Assembly (NCBI GenBank): GCA_016721765.1
Contig: JADKHO010000001.1
Location: 558,001-622,000, forward strand
Source: Bacteroidota bacterium
Lineage (GTDB): Bacteria; Bacteroidota; Bacteroidia; UBA4408
Length of the DNA: 64,000 nucleotides
Direction of reading: 5' to 3'
The position numbers and the translations under genes were made by a program. The notes below the pieces were generated by a model. The model did not search any database. It had not been told where the DNA came from and worked only from the letters and a program-made list of their open reading frames with translations. The stretch's first letter is position 1. Each line of letters begins with the position of its first letter. Of this stretch, positions 1 to 8,423 are shown piece by piece.

Positions 1-270
1 CTGGCAAGTTTCAGCAAATTTGTATATGACAATAATAATTTTTCATACTCCCGCGAAATTGTAAAAGAAGGCTTTCAAACCTTTTTTAGAAATTTGGTAA
101 ACCATTATCCCGATTACTATAAATATTCATTCAATTGTATTGGCTCAGTTGGTTATAATTTCAGAGATGTATTAAGCGAAGTGAGCATCGAAAACAATAT
201 GAAAGTGGGAAAAATCATTCGCTCCCCAATAGATGATTTAGTATACTTTCATACGCACTTAATGAAATAG
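1..270 (+). CDS. C-terminal end of a BadF/BadG/BcrA/BcrD-type kinase (N-acetylglucosamine kinase-like), partial
   Basis: The window opens inside a gene read in frame 1. The last 89 codons are present, with the stop TAG at 268-270. The segment with IGSVGYNFRDVL followed by GKIIRSPIDDLV resembles the C-terminal lobe of the ASKHA-fold BadF/BadG family, which in Bacteroidota is usually annotated as N-acetylglucosamine kinase. The glycine-rich IGSVGY stretch would be part of the nucleotide-binding lobe. The start and the N-terminal phosphate loop lie outside the window, so the substrate cannot be judged. It converges on the minus-strand gene whose stop is four bases away. Confidence 0.7.
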   Translation: MASFSKFVYDNNNFSYSREIVKEGFQTFFRNLVNHYPDYYKYSFNCIGSVGYNFRDVLSEVSIENNMKVGKIIRSPIDDLVYFHTHLMK

Positions 271-274
271 CTTA

Positions 275-2638
275 TCAGTTTACTACTTTTAAATTCATGT
301 GTTGTAGTTCCTGAAGTAACTTGCGCTCACCATTTACAGTGGCGGTTATCCAAGCGTCCTTTATTCCGATGCCTTTCACTTTTTCACATAATTTTTTTGC
401 TTCCGCAAGGGTCTCAAAATTACCCATGGTAAAACGCGTAATACCATCGTTCAAAAGAATAGACTCAACATTCCCCAAAGGCTTCACAAAAGCATATTTG
501 AAATTTTTTGGGTGACGGTATGCACCAATTTGCACCTTATAATATACTCCAAAAACAGGATTGTCGTGCGTAACTCTAGCAGTATCAGAAGGCACAACGG
601 TTGTTGATTTCGTTCTATCAATAGTCATTTCAGAAGAGGCCTTCTTTTGATGATTGTCCGAGCGATTATCACTTAAGTGTGAGGTGGAATCCACCGGAAT
701 AACATTGGTATTCGGAGTTTGGTCTGCGGTTTTCAAAGGATTAGCAGCAAGCACGGAATCTTGGTTAATGGCAATTTTATTATCCGGTAATTTGAGCAAA
801 GCATTTTGTGCTAGAATTCTTTTAATGGTAGCATCCGTTGCAATCCTGAAAGAGGTAGAATTTAAAGGGATATTCATCCTGCGTTCCGCTTCTCTTTCGC
901 GCGCAAGCGCTATTAATTTATCGTCGTTCAAATCCATACTATCCAATTTAAACAACTCCTCCTCCAATCTCGAAAAAATAAATCCGATAGTATCTTTGCT
1001 CTCAACTCTGGGAAGAGAATAGCCCACCGAATAAAGGTGAATATCCTCCTTTACCTCCACCGCATTGCGCAATGACGCGGTGTTTACATATTCGTTGTGG
1101 GTAACAAAACCATCCGCCTGATAACTAATTTTATAACTCATAAAGGGAAGCAATACGAGCAAAAAATTACCACTTTCAGCATTCGAATAAAATGTCCCAA
1201 AATCCATTGATCCATCTTTACGTGTTACAATAATTTTTGCCTTTACAGGTTTTTCATCAGCTGTAACCCTCCCCTTAACGACTGCTATTTGTGGCTTTTT
1301 TCCGGCAATTCCGGGTGTAATGGAATAAATATCTTGTTGCCCTAAGCCTTCGTCCACCCCCGATGAATAATAAGCATGGGCCCCATTTGAACTTATGGAA
1401 ATGTACTTATCGTCGCTTGAGGTATTTACCGGAAAACCAAGATTCACCGGAGCAGTGAGTGAATCATGCGATACCTCCGATTTAAAAATATCATAGCCTC
1501 CAATACTGTTATGCCCTTCGGAACTAAAATAAAACAATTTAGAGTTGGGGTGCAAAAAAGGGGCATCTTCATTATATTGAGTATTTATGGAGGAACCTAA
1601 ATTCAAAGCAGGACCCCAACTTCCATCTGCTTGCTTTATGGATTTATAAATATCTCTTCCTCCAAATCCTCCGGGACGGGCACTGGTAAAATAAATGGTT
1701 TTTTCATCACTGCTCATGGTGATACTTCCTTCCCAATAATTGGTGTTAATGTTGGCATTTAAACGTTCCGGAACAGACCAATCCAAGCCATTTAAATGAG
1801 AAATATAAATATCTCCCTTGTCCTTCTTGGTTGCCTTAAAAACAAATAATTTTTGCCCGTCCACAGAAAGTGCAATTGCCGCATCATGGTTTATGGTATT
1901 AATGTTCGCTAAAGGTTCCGGGAATAACCAATGATCACCTATGCGATATGAAATAAAAATATCTTCATAATACTCTCCCTCCGCATCCGGACGGTTACGA
2001 GCATTCTGTTTCCCACCTAAACTGCGTTCTCCGCGATAGGTATAAATCAGGAATGATTCATCACTCGCAATTACCGGAACATACTCCGAATTATCCGTGT
2101 TTATTGGCTTACCAACATTGTCAATATATATACTTAGCGGATCCTTTATCACATTTTTTCCATTGTTGCAATAATCAATAAAATGTGAAACATCAAATTT
2201 AATTACATTACGTCGATCTGGAATTTGCTGGTATTTTTGAAAGGATTGTATGGCTTCATCGTACAAATAATTATACAAATAGGCTCTTCCCAAATAATAA
2301 TCAATTCCTTCCAAATCGGGTTTTCTTTTCTTTACATCCTGCAAATAAATTAAGGCTTTATCGTGCTTTGACGAGGCGTGCAAAAAGCAAATCCCGGTTT
2401 TCAATTTAAATAAAACCGACTGTGGATAATGCACGCTGAGGGTATCAAAAAGCGGCATGGCTGCGATATAGTTTTTTAATTCAAATAACTCATCGGCGCG
2501 CAGCAATCTTTGTTCGTCAAGCGTCGAAATAGTTGGCAAGGTATCGTTTCCGGCTCCGGGTTCTCCTAAGGTACGTTGTTGTATCAACAACCAAAAAAAG
2601 AAAATAAGAAATGTATGTTTCGAACTCAAATTATTCAA
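275..2638 (-). CDS. Secreted TPR / PD40 beta-propeller / carboxypeptidase-regulatory-like protein with SPOR-like C-terminus
   Basis: This is a 787-residue envelope protein. Residues 1-25 form a signal peptide with a hydrophobic core rich in Phe/Leu. Residues of about 40-150 look like TPR helices (YYLGRAYLY). About 185-440 contains WD40-like PD40 repeats, with recurrent phrases such as TSARPGGFGGRDIYKS and SSEGHNSIGGYDIFKS. About 455-540 resembles a carboxypeptidase-regulatory/Ig-like domain. About 705-780 resembles a SPOR domain (YYKVQIGAYRHP, TMGNFETLAEAKKLC). The domain order matches the PorE/OmpA-associated family of Bacteroidota, but the terminal OmpA peptidoglycan-binding domain is missing and the SPOR-like end takes its place. 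The family is usually tied to the T9SS, gliding or the envelope, and a peptidoglycan-linked scaffold role is inference. It is divergent from the thioredoxin gene at 2811. Confidence 0.75.
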   Translation of the reverse strand: MNNLSSKHTFLIFFFWLLIQQRTLGEPGAGNDTLPTISTLDEQRLLRADELFELKNYIAAMPLFDTLSVHYPQSVLFKLKTGICFLHASSKHDKALIYLQDVKKRKPDLEGIDYYLGRAYLYNYLYDEAIQSFQKYQQIPDRRNVIKFDVSHFIDYCNNGKNVIKDPLSIYIDNVGKPINTDNSEYVPVIASDESFLIYTYRGERSLGGKQNARNRPDAEGEYYEDIFISYRIGDHWLFPEPLANINTINHDAAIALSVDGQKLFVFKATKKDKGDIYISHLNGLDWSVPERLNANINTNYWEGSITMSSDEKTIYFTSARPGGFGGRDIYKSIKQADGSWGPALNLGSSINTQYNEDAPFLHPNSKLFYFSSEGHNSIGGYDIFKSEVSHDSLTAPVNLGFPVNTSSDDKYISISSNGAHAYYSSGVDEGLGQQDIYSITPGIAGKKPQIAVVKGRVTADEKPVKAKIIVTRKDGSMDFGTFYSNAESGNFLLVLLPFMSYKISYQADGFVTHNEYVNTASLRNAVEVKEDIHLYSVGYSLPRVESKDTIGFIFSRLEEELFKLDSMDLNDDKLIALAREREAERRMNIPLNSTSFRIATDATIKRILAQNALLKLPDNKIAINQDSVLAANPLKTADQTPNTNVIPVDSTSHLSDNRSDNHQKKASSEMTIDRTKSTTVVPSDTARVTHDNPVFGVYYKVQIGAYRHPKNFKYAFVKPLGNVESILLNDGITRFTMGNFETLAEAKKLCEKVKGIGIKDAWITATVNGERKLLQELQHMNLKVVN

Positions 2639-2774
2639 TTTTACGATGATAAAGTTCTTAATTAAACCCGATTCTGTTCACATGTCCTCGATTTTTTATC
2701 ACAGTGGTATGTTAATAATTCCACTCGTTAATTTACATTGATTTTACGCTATTTTTTTCTTTGCAAATTCTTGC

Positions 2775-2782
2775 TAATTTTG
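2775..2782 (+). promoter_or_regulatory. Candidate Bacteroidota -7 box (TAnnTTTG) upstream of the thioredoxin gene
   Basis: TAATTTTG matches the TAnnTTTG consensus exactly and lies 29 bases before the ATG at 2811, in the 172-bp divergent spacer. The expected -33 position holds only a T-run, so the promoter is a candidate rather than a firm call. Confidence 0.4.
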
Positions 2783-2810
2783 GGTAATAATCAATTTACT
2801 GAAACAAAAA

Positions 2811-4001
2811 ATGTACAACTTTAAAAGCGTCAAATTATTTGCTTCTTTTATATTATTGATAGGCATACTTAACTCAAAAGCAGGTGAGATTCCATTTCAA
2901 AAAGGCACACTGAAAGATGCATTGCAACTAGCTGCTACCGAGAAGAAAATGGTCTTTGTGGATGCTTATACCACCTGGTGTGGACCCTGCAAATGGATGG
3001 CAAAAAATGTTTTTACCGATGAAAAAGTAATCCAATTTTATGAAGCTAATTTTATTTGCTTAAAGCTGGACATGGAGAAAGGTGAGGGTATTGAATTTGC
3101 AAAAAAATATGACATTCACGCCTATCCTACCTTTGTTTTTCTAAATTCCGGGGGCACTAAAATACATCAAGCATGTGGTAGTAAAGAGGCCGCAGATTTT
3201 ATTATTGATGGTAAAAATGCACTTAATCCTGAAACTCAACTTTATACACTTAAAAAAAACTTTGATTCGGGAGATAGAGATTTTAAAAAATTGAAAAGCT
3301 ATGCGCAGCTGTTGATGGCGGCAAATATGGATGGGAAGGAAGTAATGAACGAGCTACTAAAAAATCCTGAAACAGAAAATTTATTAAGTGCAGATGGGTT
3401 TGATTTACTTGCAAATTTTAGTGAACTTCGAAACTCCAGCTTTTCTTTTTTAATACGAAATAGAGAAAAATTCAAAGGAATAATTGGCATTGAAAAATGG
3501 AATACGTTTATCTCCAGTTTGTTTGCTGAAGAAGCTAGAGCAGCTGCTAAAAAAAACACTCCTGAAAAACTACAAGAGGCAAGTTTATTCGCATCTAAGC
3601 ATGAAATCGAAAATGCTGATGAATTAAGTTGGCTAATGAAATGGGAATATGCTCAAGTTACCAAAAAAGACCTTTTTGAAATAGCAGAACAATACATCCC
3701 AACTTACAAGTTGACTGATGCAAATGAACTAAATAATGCGGCATGGATTATTTTTGAAAATTATGATGAACCGGCTAAACTTGAGATAGCAGCTAAGTGG
3801 GCACAAGTATCAGTGGAATTAAAACAAGATTTTGCGAATACCGACACCTATGCGAATCTTCTTTTTAAGTTGGGTAGGCTTGAAGAGGCTAAAGAAGCAG
3901 CAATGAAATCAATTGATATCGGAAAAAAAGATGCGCAAGATATAGCAGGAACTGAAAAACTATTGAATGAAATTATTACAGCTGAAAAATCAAGAAATTA
4001 A
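2811..4001 (+). CDS. Secreted thioredoxin-fold protein with helical C-terminal region
   Basis: This 396-residue protein begins with a signal peptide (residues 1-24, cleaved near SKA). A thioredoxin_7/DUF255-type domain follows at about 28-135, carrying the redox motif W56-C57-G58-P59-C60-K and the cis-Pro segment DIHAYPTFVF. The remaining 250 residues are predicted to be helical, and the end (LLFKLGRLEEAKEAAMKS) looks like TPR. A periplasmic thiol-disulfide reductase or folding role fits the family. The N-terminal half alone would be a complete thioredoxin, so the helical half probably binds a partner. It stands alone, with 114 bp before the next gene. Confidence 0.8.
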   Translation: MYNFKSVKLFASFILLIGILNSKAGEIPFQKGTLKDALQLAATEKKMVFVDAYTTWCGPCKWMAKNVFTDEKVIQFYEANFICLKLDMEKGEGIEFAKKYDIHAYPTFVFLNSGGTKIHQACGSKEAADFIIDGKNALNPETQLYTLKKNFDSGDRDFKKLKSYAQLLMAANMDGKEVMNELLKNPETENLLSADGFDLLANFSELRNSSFSFLIRNREKFKGIIGIEKWNTFISSLFAEEARAAAKKNTPEKLQEASLFASKHEIENADELSWLMKWEYAQVTKKDLFEIAEQYIPTYKLTDANELNNAAWIIFENYDEPAKLEIAAKWAQVSVELKQDFANTDTYANLLFKLGRLEEAKEAAMKSIDIGKKDAQDIAGTEKLLNEIITAEKSRN

Positions 4002-4115
4002 TACTATTTGTCGGACTATGATGCGCTATGCTATAAAATGCTAGATTTAACATTCATTGCCACCGAAAAAATGTTTTTCTCAAAAAGATAATTCCCTTTT
4101 TAAATACTTAAAAAA

Positions 4116-5105
4116 ATGAACGATTTATTAAAGGACAATCCTTACATCCAATCTATTCTAAAATTGTCGGATGAAATTAATGACCGGTATGAATTTCATG
4201 CCAAGGCATCTCCCATATTGGTGAAGATGGGAAATGACACTGCTTTTTTGAAAGAAGTAATCAAAAGAAATTTTACGGATGAAGGCTATTTAACTCAAAC
4301 CTGGACACTTTACAACATCCCTTATTTTTTCGTGTATGAAAACGAACATATCAATATTAAGATTCATATTTTTCCACGACATGAAACTAAAAAAGAAGGG
4401 ATAGCGGCTCACTGCATTCATCATCATAATAATTACTTGCTTACCAGTAATGCCTTTTTTGGTTCAGGATATGAAAGCATGTTGTTTGACAAAAATCTTG
4501 AATTAAATGAAGGTAATTTGTCGGCCGAATTAAAAATCTCAAAACACTTTCATCAAAAAGATTGGAACCCCTCCCTTATCGACAGTTGGGAACCACATGT
4601 TGTATTTATTCCTCCTCTTCTTTCAGCGACACTCGTTTTATGGACCCCCGACAAAAAAAGGGCAACCGATAACCTTCGCACTAACCCTTTGTTAAAGGCT
4701 GTTAAAGGTCCATTGCGCTGGGCTATTCACAGTTTAGGTTTGACGAGCAAATTTGGAATTGCAGCAAAAAACACCTATCAGTTTTATCCTAAAAAAGACA
4801 ACAGTGGTTTTACTGCGATTGAAGAAAATGAGTATTTCGCGCCTACACGTGCCGCAAAAGGCGATGAAGTAAATGAATATTGCATGCGCATGATTTTCGA
4901 TTTTTTGCAACAGGCCAACTTAATTGAAAAGGAATTTTTAAAGGAAATGCTTCAAAGTGCCGGCACACCCAAATATTACAAAAAATGGATTGAGATGGTG
5001 CTAAGAGATGAAAAAGTGCCTGAAGTGTTTCATCGCGATGAAATTAATATCCCTCGAAGAAGCTACACGCGTGAAGATATTTTACAAGCCCAACCTGCTT
5101 CTTAA
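4116..5105 (+). CDS. Conserved-looking cytoplasmic protein of unknown function, histidine-rich core
   Basis: This 329-residue protein has no signal peptide and no membrane segment. I do not recognise the family. The middle carries clustered histidines (HIFPRHETKKEG, then AHCIHHHNNYLL, then KHFHQKDW), with alternating short hydrophobic strands that could be a cupin-like metal-binding barrel. That is an impression from the pattern only. The last 60 residues are helical and charged. The gene lies just outside the left end of the integrated element and points toward it. Its stop is 12 bp from the converging regulator-recombinase frame. Confidence 0.6.
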   Translation: MNDLLKDNPYIQSILKLSDEINDRYEFHAKASPILVKMGNDTAFLKEVIKRNFTDEGYLTQTWTLYNIPYFFVYENEHINIKIHIFPRHETKKEGIAAHCIHHHNNYLLTSNAFFGSGYESMLFDKNLELNEGNLSAELKISKHFHQKDWNPSLIDSWEPHVVFIPPLLSATLVLWTPDKKRATDNLRTNPLLKAVKGPLRWAIHSLGLTSKFGIAAKNTYQFYPKKDNSGFTAIEENEYFAPTRAAKGDEVNEYCMRMIFDFLQQANLIEKEFLKEMLQSAGTPKYYKKWIEMVLRDEKVPEVFHRDEINIPRRSYTREDILQAQPAS

Positions 5106-5116
5106 AGGTAGCTCTC

Positions 5117-7126
5117 TTAAATAATCCTTTGTTCAATTGCTTTTGCCACGGCTTCAGAGGCAGAGTGAACATGCAATTTTTCATAAATTTTTTTGGAATG
5201 AGAATTAACCGTATGCCAGGTAATTCCACATGCTTCGGCAATCATTTTATAGCTCATGCCTTTAGCAAGATGTGCTAAAATTTCTACTTCTCTATCTGTT
5301 AAATCAAATCGTTTTGTATTGTAAACTTGCGTTTGGAGTTGAAAAACTTCCAACACTTTTTTGGCAACTGCTGCACTCATAGGAGCACCGCCTTCAAAAG
5401 CATCCCGAATTCCATCAATTAGTTTGGAAGGGGGTGTTTTCTTTAAAAAATATCCTTGTGCACCCGCACGAATAGCCTCGAATATTTTCTCCTCTTCTTC
5501 AAAAACAGTTTGCATCAACACCATCACTTCCGGACAGTTTTTACGAATCAGTTTCAAGCCCTCAATACCATTTACTACCGGCATATCAATATCCATTAGC
5601 ACCACTCTAAGGGAAAGGTTGTTAGAAAACAAACCTTTCCCTTTTTTATTGTCTTTAAAGTCCTTTATATTGCTGCAAAGCATGGCGACAACCCAATTCA
5701 CTTTTGTGGTTCGATACTTTTGATTTTCAAAAGTCAGCTTTTCGGGAAATATCGAACCAATAATACTCTGTTTTTTGGAAGTATCTCCTGAAACGTAGTA
5801 TTGATGGAGGTTTACAAGTATCTCTAAGCATTGTTGAACCTTTGCTGACTGATTTTCGCTTCCTACCCTTAGATTTGCTTCTTCTCTTGTTAAAGAATCA
5901 ATCTTTTCTTCAATCTCCAATTTCATGTTCTTGTAATCGGTGGCAGAAAATTCACCATCTAACATCAACTCCTTTGCATTTTGTATTCTTACTTTCTGTT
6001 TCGCAATTTCTTTCGCTACTCTTACCAACTCAGCCTTGCCATCATTATTTTTTTTCTGCAATCTATCTTTTAAAACAGCTCCTTGTAACTTAATAGCAAG
6101 CTCATTCGATTTAAATTTAGAAAGTATGTTTTCAAATTCGTGATTAGCAATTTCAGCTACCTGCCTTTCTTTACAGCCCTTGGAACAATGGTAGTAGAAA
6201 AATTTATCTCCTTTGCGTCCGGTAGATGCGGAGCCTGTTAGCCTCTTTCCGCATTGTGGACATAAAAGAAAACCCCTCAATGGCAATTCATCTCTTTGTG
6301 TTCTAAACTTATTGGGGATATTCTTTTTTCGCCCAGCGAGGATATCCTGAACTATATAAAATGTTTGTTCATCAATTAAGGGCTTATGTTTTCCTTGCAC
6401 CCATTCTTCCTTTTCATTTTCATAGGCAGGAACTAAAACCTTCCCAATATATCCCTTATTGCGAAGCATCATCCAAAAGGAATTTCGATTTGCTTTAAAA
6501 CCTTCTTTATTTAGCTTTCCACGCAATTGTTCAATGTTATATAAACCTGTCGCAAATTCGGCAAAGGCTTTCTTTACCAATACTTCTTTTTGACCACCTT
6601 CAGGAATAATTATAGGTTTATTGTTTTCGTCCCTTGCGTTCTTATAACCCTTAATACATTTACCTAGCCAGCGACCTTCTTTTTTACCTCTTCTAATGCC
6701 ATGAAACACATTTAGAGCCCTACGATCATTATCTACTTCTGGAGCAGCAAGGTATATTGAGAGCATAATTTTACTTTCAGGGATTTTAAAATCAAGTGGC
6801 TGTTCAATAGCCCTAGGCTCAACACCAAGTTTTCTTAATTCCTTAATTTCAATAAAAGCTTCAGCAACATTGCGAGAGAACCTGTCCCATTTCAAAAAAT
6901 AAATATAATCCACAAAACCCTTATTCATTTTAATGAACTTCATAATCTTAATCCACTCAGGGCGGTTAAATGTTTTCGCACTTTCATCGTCATGATAAAA
7001 GCCTACAACATCTAGGTCATTGTTTTCGCAAAACCTATAGAGTTTATCTTTCTGGTCAGCCGGACTGTAACCATTATTTTGCTCATCGGTCGATACCCTA
7101 GTGTAAATTATTACCCTTTTTTTCAT
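5117..7126 (-). CDS. Large serine recombinase fused in frame to the C-terminal part of a NarL/LuxR response regulator
   Basis: This 669-residue open frame is a composite created by integration. Residues 1-507 are a complete large serine recombinase: a resolvase catalytic domain with nucleophile Ser12 in YTRVSTDEQ and the KWDRFSRN motif, a recombinase domain at about 160-260, a zinc ribbon with LCPQCGKRL then HCSKGC at about 290-320, and a coiled coil. From codon 508 (GTG, 5603-5605) the frame reads VLMDIDMPVVNG and onward, which is residues 50-211 of a response regulator: the rest of the receiver domain and a LuxR-type helix-turn-helix (LTDREVEILAHLAKG). The missing first 50 residues lie 12.3 kb away at 17912-18058. 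Whether the hybrid protein is made is unknown. In the excised circle the recombinase tail would instead be encoded by 17828-17907. The start is the ATG at 7126, overlapping the upstream small gene by 29 bp. Confidence 0.9.
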   Translation of the reverse strand: MKKRVIIYTRVSTDEQNNGYSPADQKDKLYRFCENNDLDVVGFYHDDESAKTFNRPEWIKIMKFIKMNKGFVDYIYFLKWDRFSRNVAEAFIEIKELRKLGVEPRAIEQPLDFKIPESKIMLSIYLAAPEVDNDRRALNVFHGIRRGKKEGRWLGKCIKGYKNARDENNKPIIIPEGGQKEVLVKKAFAEFATGLYNIEQLRGKLNKEGFKANRNSFWMMLRNKGYIGKVLVPAYENEKEEWVQGKHKPLIDEQTFYIVQDILAGRKKNIPNKFRTQRDELPLRGFLLCPQCGKRLTGSASTGRKGDKFFYYHCSKGCKERQVAEIANHEFENILSKFKSNELAIKLQGAVLKDRLQKKNNDGKAELVRVAKEIAKQKVRIQNAKELMLDGEFSATDYKNMKLEIEEKIDSLTREEANLRVGSENQSAKVQQCLEILVNLHQYYVSGDTSKKQSIIGSIFPEKLTFENQKYRTTKVNWVVAMLCSNIKDFKDNKKGKGLFSNNLSLRVVLMDIDMPVVNGIEGLKLIRKNCPEVMVLMQTVFEEEEKIFEAIRAGAQGYFLKKTPPSKLIDGIRDAFEGGAPMSAAVAKKVLEVFQLQTQVYNTKRFDLTDREVEILAHLAKGMSYKMIAEACGITWHTVNSHSKKIYEKLHVHSASEAVAKAIEQRII
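5602..5605. other. attL crossover core (CCAC / GTGG)
   Basis: This four-base identity is shared by both junctions. To the left is chromosomal regulator sequence and to the right is the recombinase 3' end. A very short identity is typical of large serine recombinases, which exchange strands at a 2-bp core. The exact dinucleotide cannot be assigned from the sequence. Confidence 0.7.
5611..5647 (+). terminator. Intrinsic terminator (plus strand) at the left end of the element
   Basis: GGGAAAGGTT (5611-5620) and AACCTTTCCC (5632-5641) form a 10-bp stem around an 11-base loop, followed at once by TTTTTTATT. The hairpin is embedded in the last codons of the recombinase but works in the opposite orientation. 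It starts five bases inside the crossover core. In the excised circle it would lie about 110 bp downstream of the cargo stop at 17803. Confidence 0.75.
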
Positions 7127-7316
7127 AAGTTTCTGTATTTATGATTTTACTTAGAACTTCATTTTCCCTTTGTTCAACTATTTCAATTGCAGTATCAGCT
7201 GTATGGTAAAGCCAATCTCGAACAGCTGCTAACTCCTCATCTGTAAGTTCTATTTCGTATTCTTCAATTATTTTTCTGCATTCATTTAATGAGAGCATGT
7301 TAAGTAATACATGCAT
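7098..7316 (-). CDS. Small acidic helical protein upstream of and overlapping the recombinase
   Basis: This 72-residue protein is rich in Glu, with a predicted helical core (ECRKIIEEYEIELTDEELAAVRDWLYHTADTAIEIVEQREN). It overlaps the recombinase start by 29 bp, suggesting translational coupling. Small proteins of this kind are common just before serine recombinases in Bacteroidota elements, but I know of no proven function. A second in-frame Met at codon 7 (MLSLNE, 7298) may be the true start. A role as a recombination accessory or directionality factor is possible but is a guess from position only. Confidence 0.6.
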   Translation of the reverse strand: MHVLLNMLSLNECRKIIEEYEIELTDEELAAVRDWLYHTADTAIEIVEQRENEVLSKIINTETYEKKGNNLH

Positions 7317-7417
7317 TTACTTTTGATTAATTCAATAAGTTAGCTTTACTATTATTTGTCCGGCACTGGCGGAACTTTTAACCCTTCTTTTTTTAAGTGC
7401 ACTAGCAGGGATTGTTT

Positions 7418-8329
7418 TCACAGTTTTGTTTTTACAGTTTTAGTGGCGTAAGTAATGGTTCCTTCCTGTGTAACCAATTCAATCTTTTCATAAGATCTCT
7501 TAGCAAGAATTTCAGATATTCTAGCTGTATTAGGAATTTTAATCTTGCGTGTTTCATCAATCCTAATAGGTTCGTTGTTCCTTAGATGAATAGTAATAGA
7601 CTCAAAATCTCCCTTTCTAATATGCTTTAGAATTTCCATCTCTTTTGGACTTAATAGCATATACTTTGCTACATATTCTAATTTGCTTTTATCCTCAATG
7701 AAATTCATAATTAAATTCATAAGTGGAATTCGCAAGTGAGAAGTGTTTTTTAGATAAGTAATTACTTGCTCCGAATTTTTGGAGGCATCCTCATAAACAT
7801 ACAATGCACCTCCCTCATTAAAAAAGACCCAATCAATATTTTCTTTTTTTCCTAGAAGAATCAATATAGTATTATCAAGGAGAGAACGCTTAACGGTTTT
7901 GTATTTTTGCCAAGAGCTAGGACTATTAAGAAATGCACTAACCGGAATATCCTTATTTGATGATGCTTTTATCATCCCCCTTAAATACTCAATTAGGGCT
8001 TCGTCTGTATGTAACTTTAAAGATTCAGCAAGCGATTCTTTTTTTAGTAAAATCTCCTTAGCCTTTTTAATATATTCTATTGGATAGCCAAATTCTCTTA
8101 ATTCAACAATGATTTTTAGCCAGATGTATTCTGTAAAATTGAGTTTGTGATTCTCATCCACCGCTCTGTTTTCTTCGCGCAGAATCCCCATTAAAGACCA
8201 ATACTTGAGAACTCTTGAGCTAATACCCAAGTCTTTTAAAGTAAAGGCTTTTGTGAAAATCTCCTTGTTCAAATCGTAAAGATTGTTGGAGAGTTTTATA
8301 TCATTGACATTGAATTTTGATTCATTCAT
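7418..8329 (-). CDS. MerR-like transcriptional regulator with a large C-terminal region
   Basis: This 303-residue protein has a MerR-type winged helix at about 29-95. FTLKDLGISSRVLKYWSLMG is the helix-turn-helix, followed by a second helix containing VELREFGYPIEYIKKAKEIL, which mirrors the MerR pattern GfpLeeIkell. The remaining 200 residues match no domain I recognise. They lack the cysteine clusters of metal sensors, so the effector may be a protein or nucleotide. It is transcribed away from the HTH-ATPase gene at 8424, and the two promoters overlap (8361-8396). This layout fits an element-encoded repressor controlling the ATPase and possibly the recombinase, which lies downstream on the same strand after a 101-bp gap and the small gene. 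Confidence 0.7.
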   Translation of the reverse strand: MNESKFNVNDIKLSNNLYDLNKEIFTKAFTLKDLGISSRVLKYWSLMGILREENRAVDENHKLNFTEYIWLKIIVELREFGYPIEYIKKAKEILLKKESLAESLKLHTDEALIEYLRGMIKASSNKDIPVSAFLNSPSSWQKYKTVKRSLLDNTILILLGKKENIDWVFFNEGGALYVYEDASKNSEQVITYLKNTSHLRIPLMNLIMNFIEDKSKLEYVAKYMLLSPKEMEILKHIRKGDFESITIHLRNNEPIRIDETRKIKIPNTARISEILAKRSYEKIELVTQEGTITYATKTVKTKL

Positions 8330-8360
8330 TTCTGACTGTATTAGAGTAATAAACTAAATG

Positions 8361-8368
8361 CAAATTTA
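8361..8368 (-). promoter_or_regulatory. -7 box of the MerR-like gene promoter
   Basis: On the minus strand the sequence reads TAAATTTG, an exact TAnnTTTG match, 32 bases upstream of the ATG at 8329. It overlaps the -33 region of the opposite promoter. Confidence 0.5.
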
Positions 8369-8396
8369 TGACATAATTGTAATATGTTTATATTTG
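8365..8396 (+). promoter_or_regulatory. Promoter of the HTH-ATPase gene (-33 TTTA, -7 TATATTTG)
   Basis: TATATTTG at 8389-8396 matches TAnnTTTG exactly. TTTA at 8365-8368 sits 20 bp upstream, close to the Bacteroidota -33 spacing. The ATG follows at 8424, giving a short leader. Confidence 0.55.
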
Positions 8397-8423
8397 TTTG
8401 AAATTAATTAATAAAATTTTAAA

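Noticed and set aside
5117..7126. Recombinase-regulator fusion as an evolved, stable fusion gene unrelated to integration
   Set aside because: The missing regulator N-terminus is found at the other end of the region in the right orientation, next to its kinase, so the fusion is a by-product of insertion.
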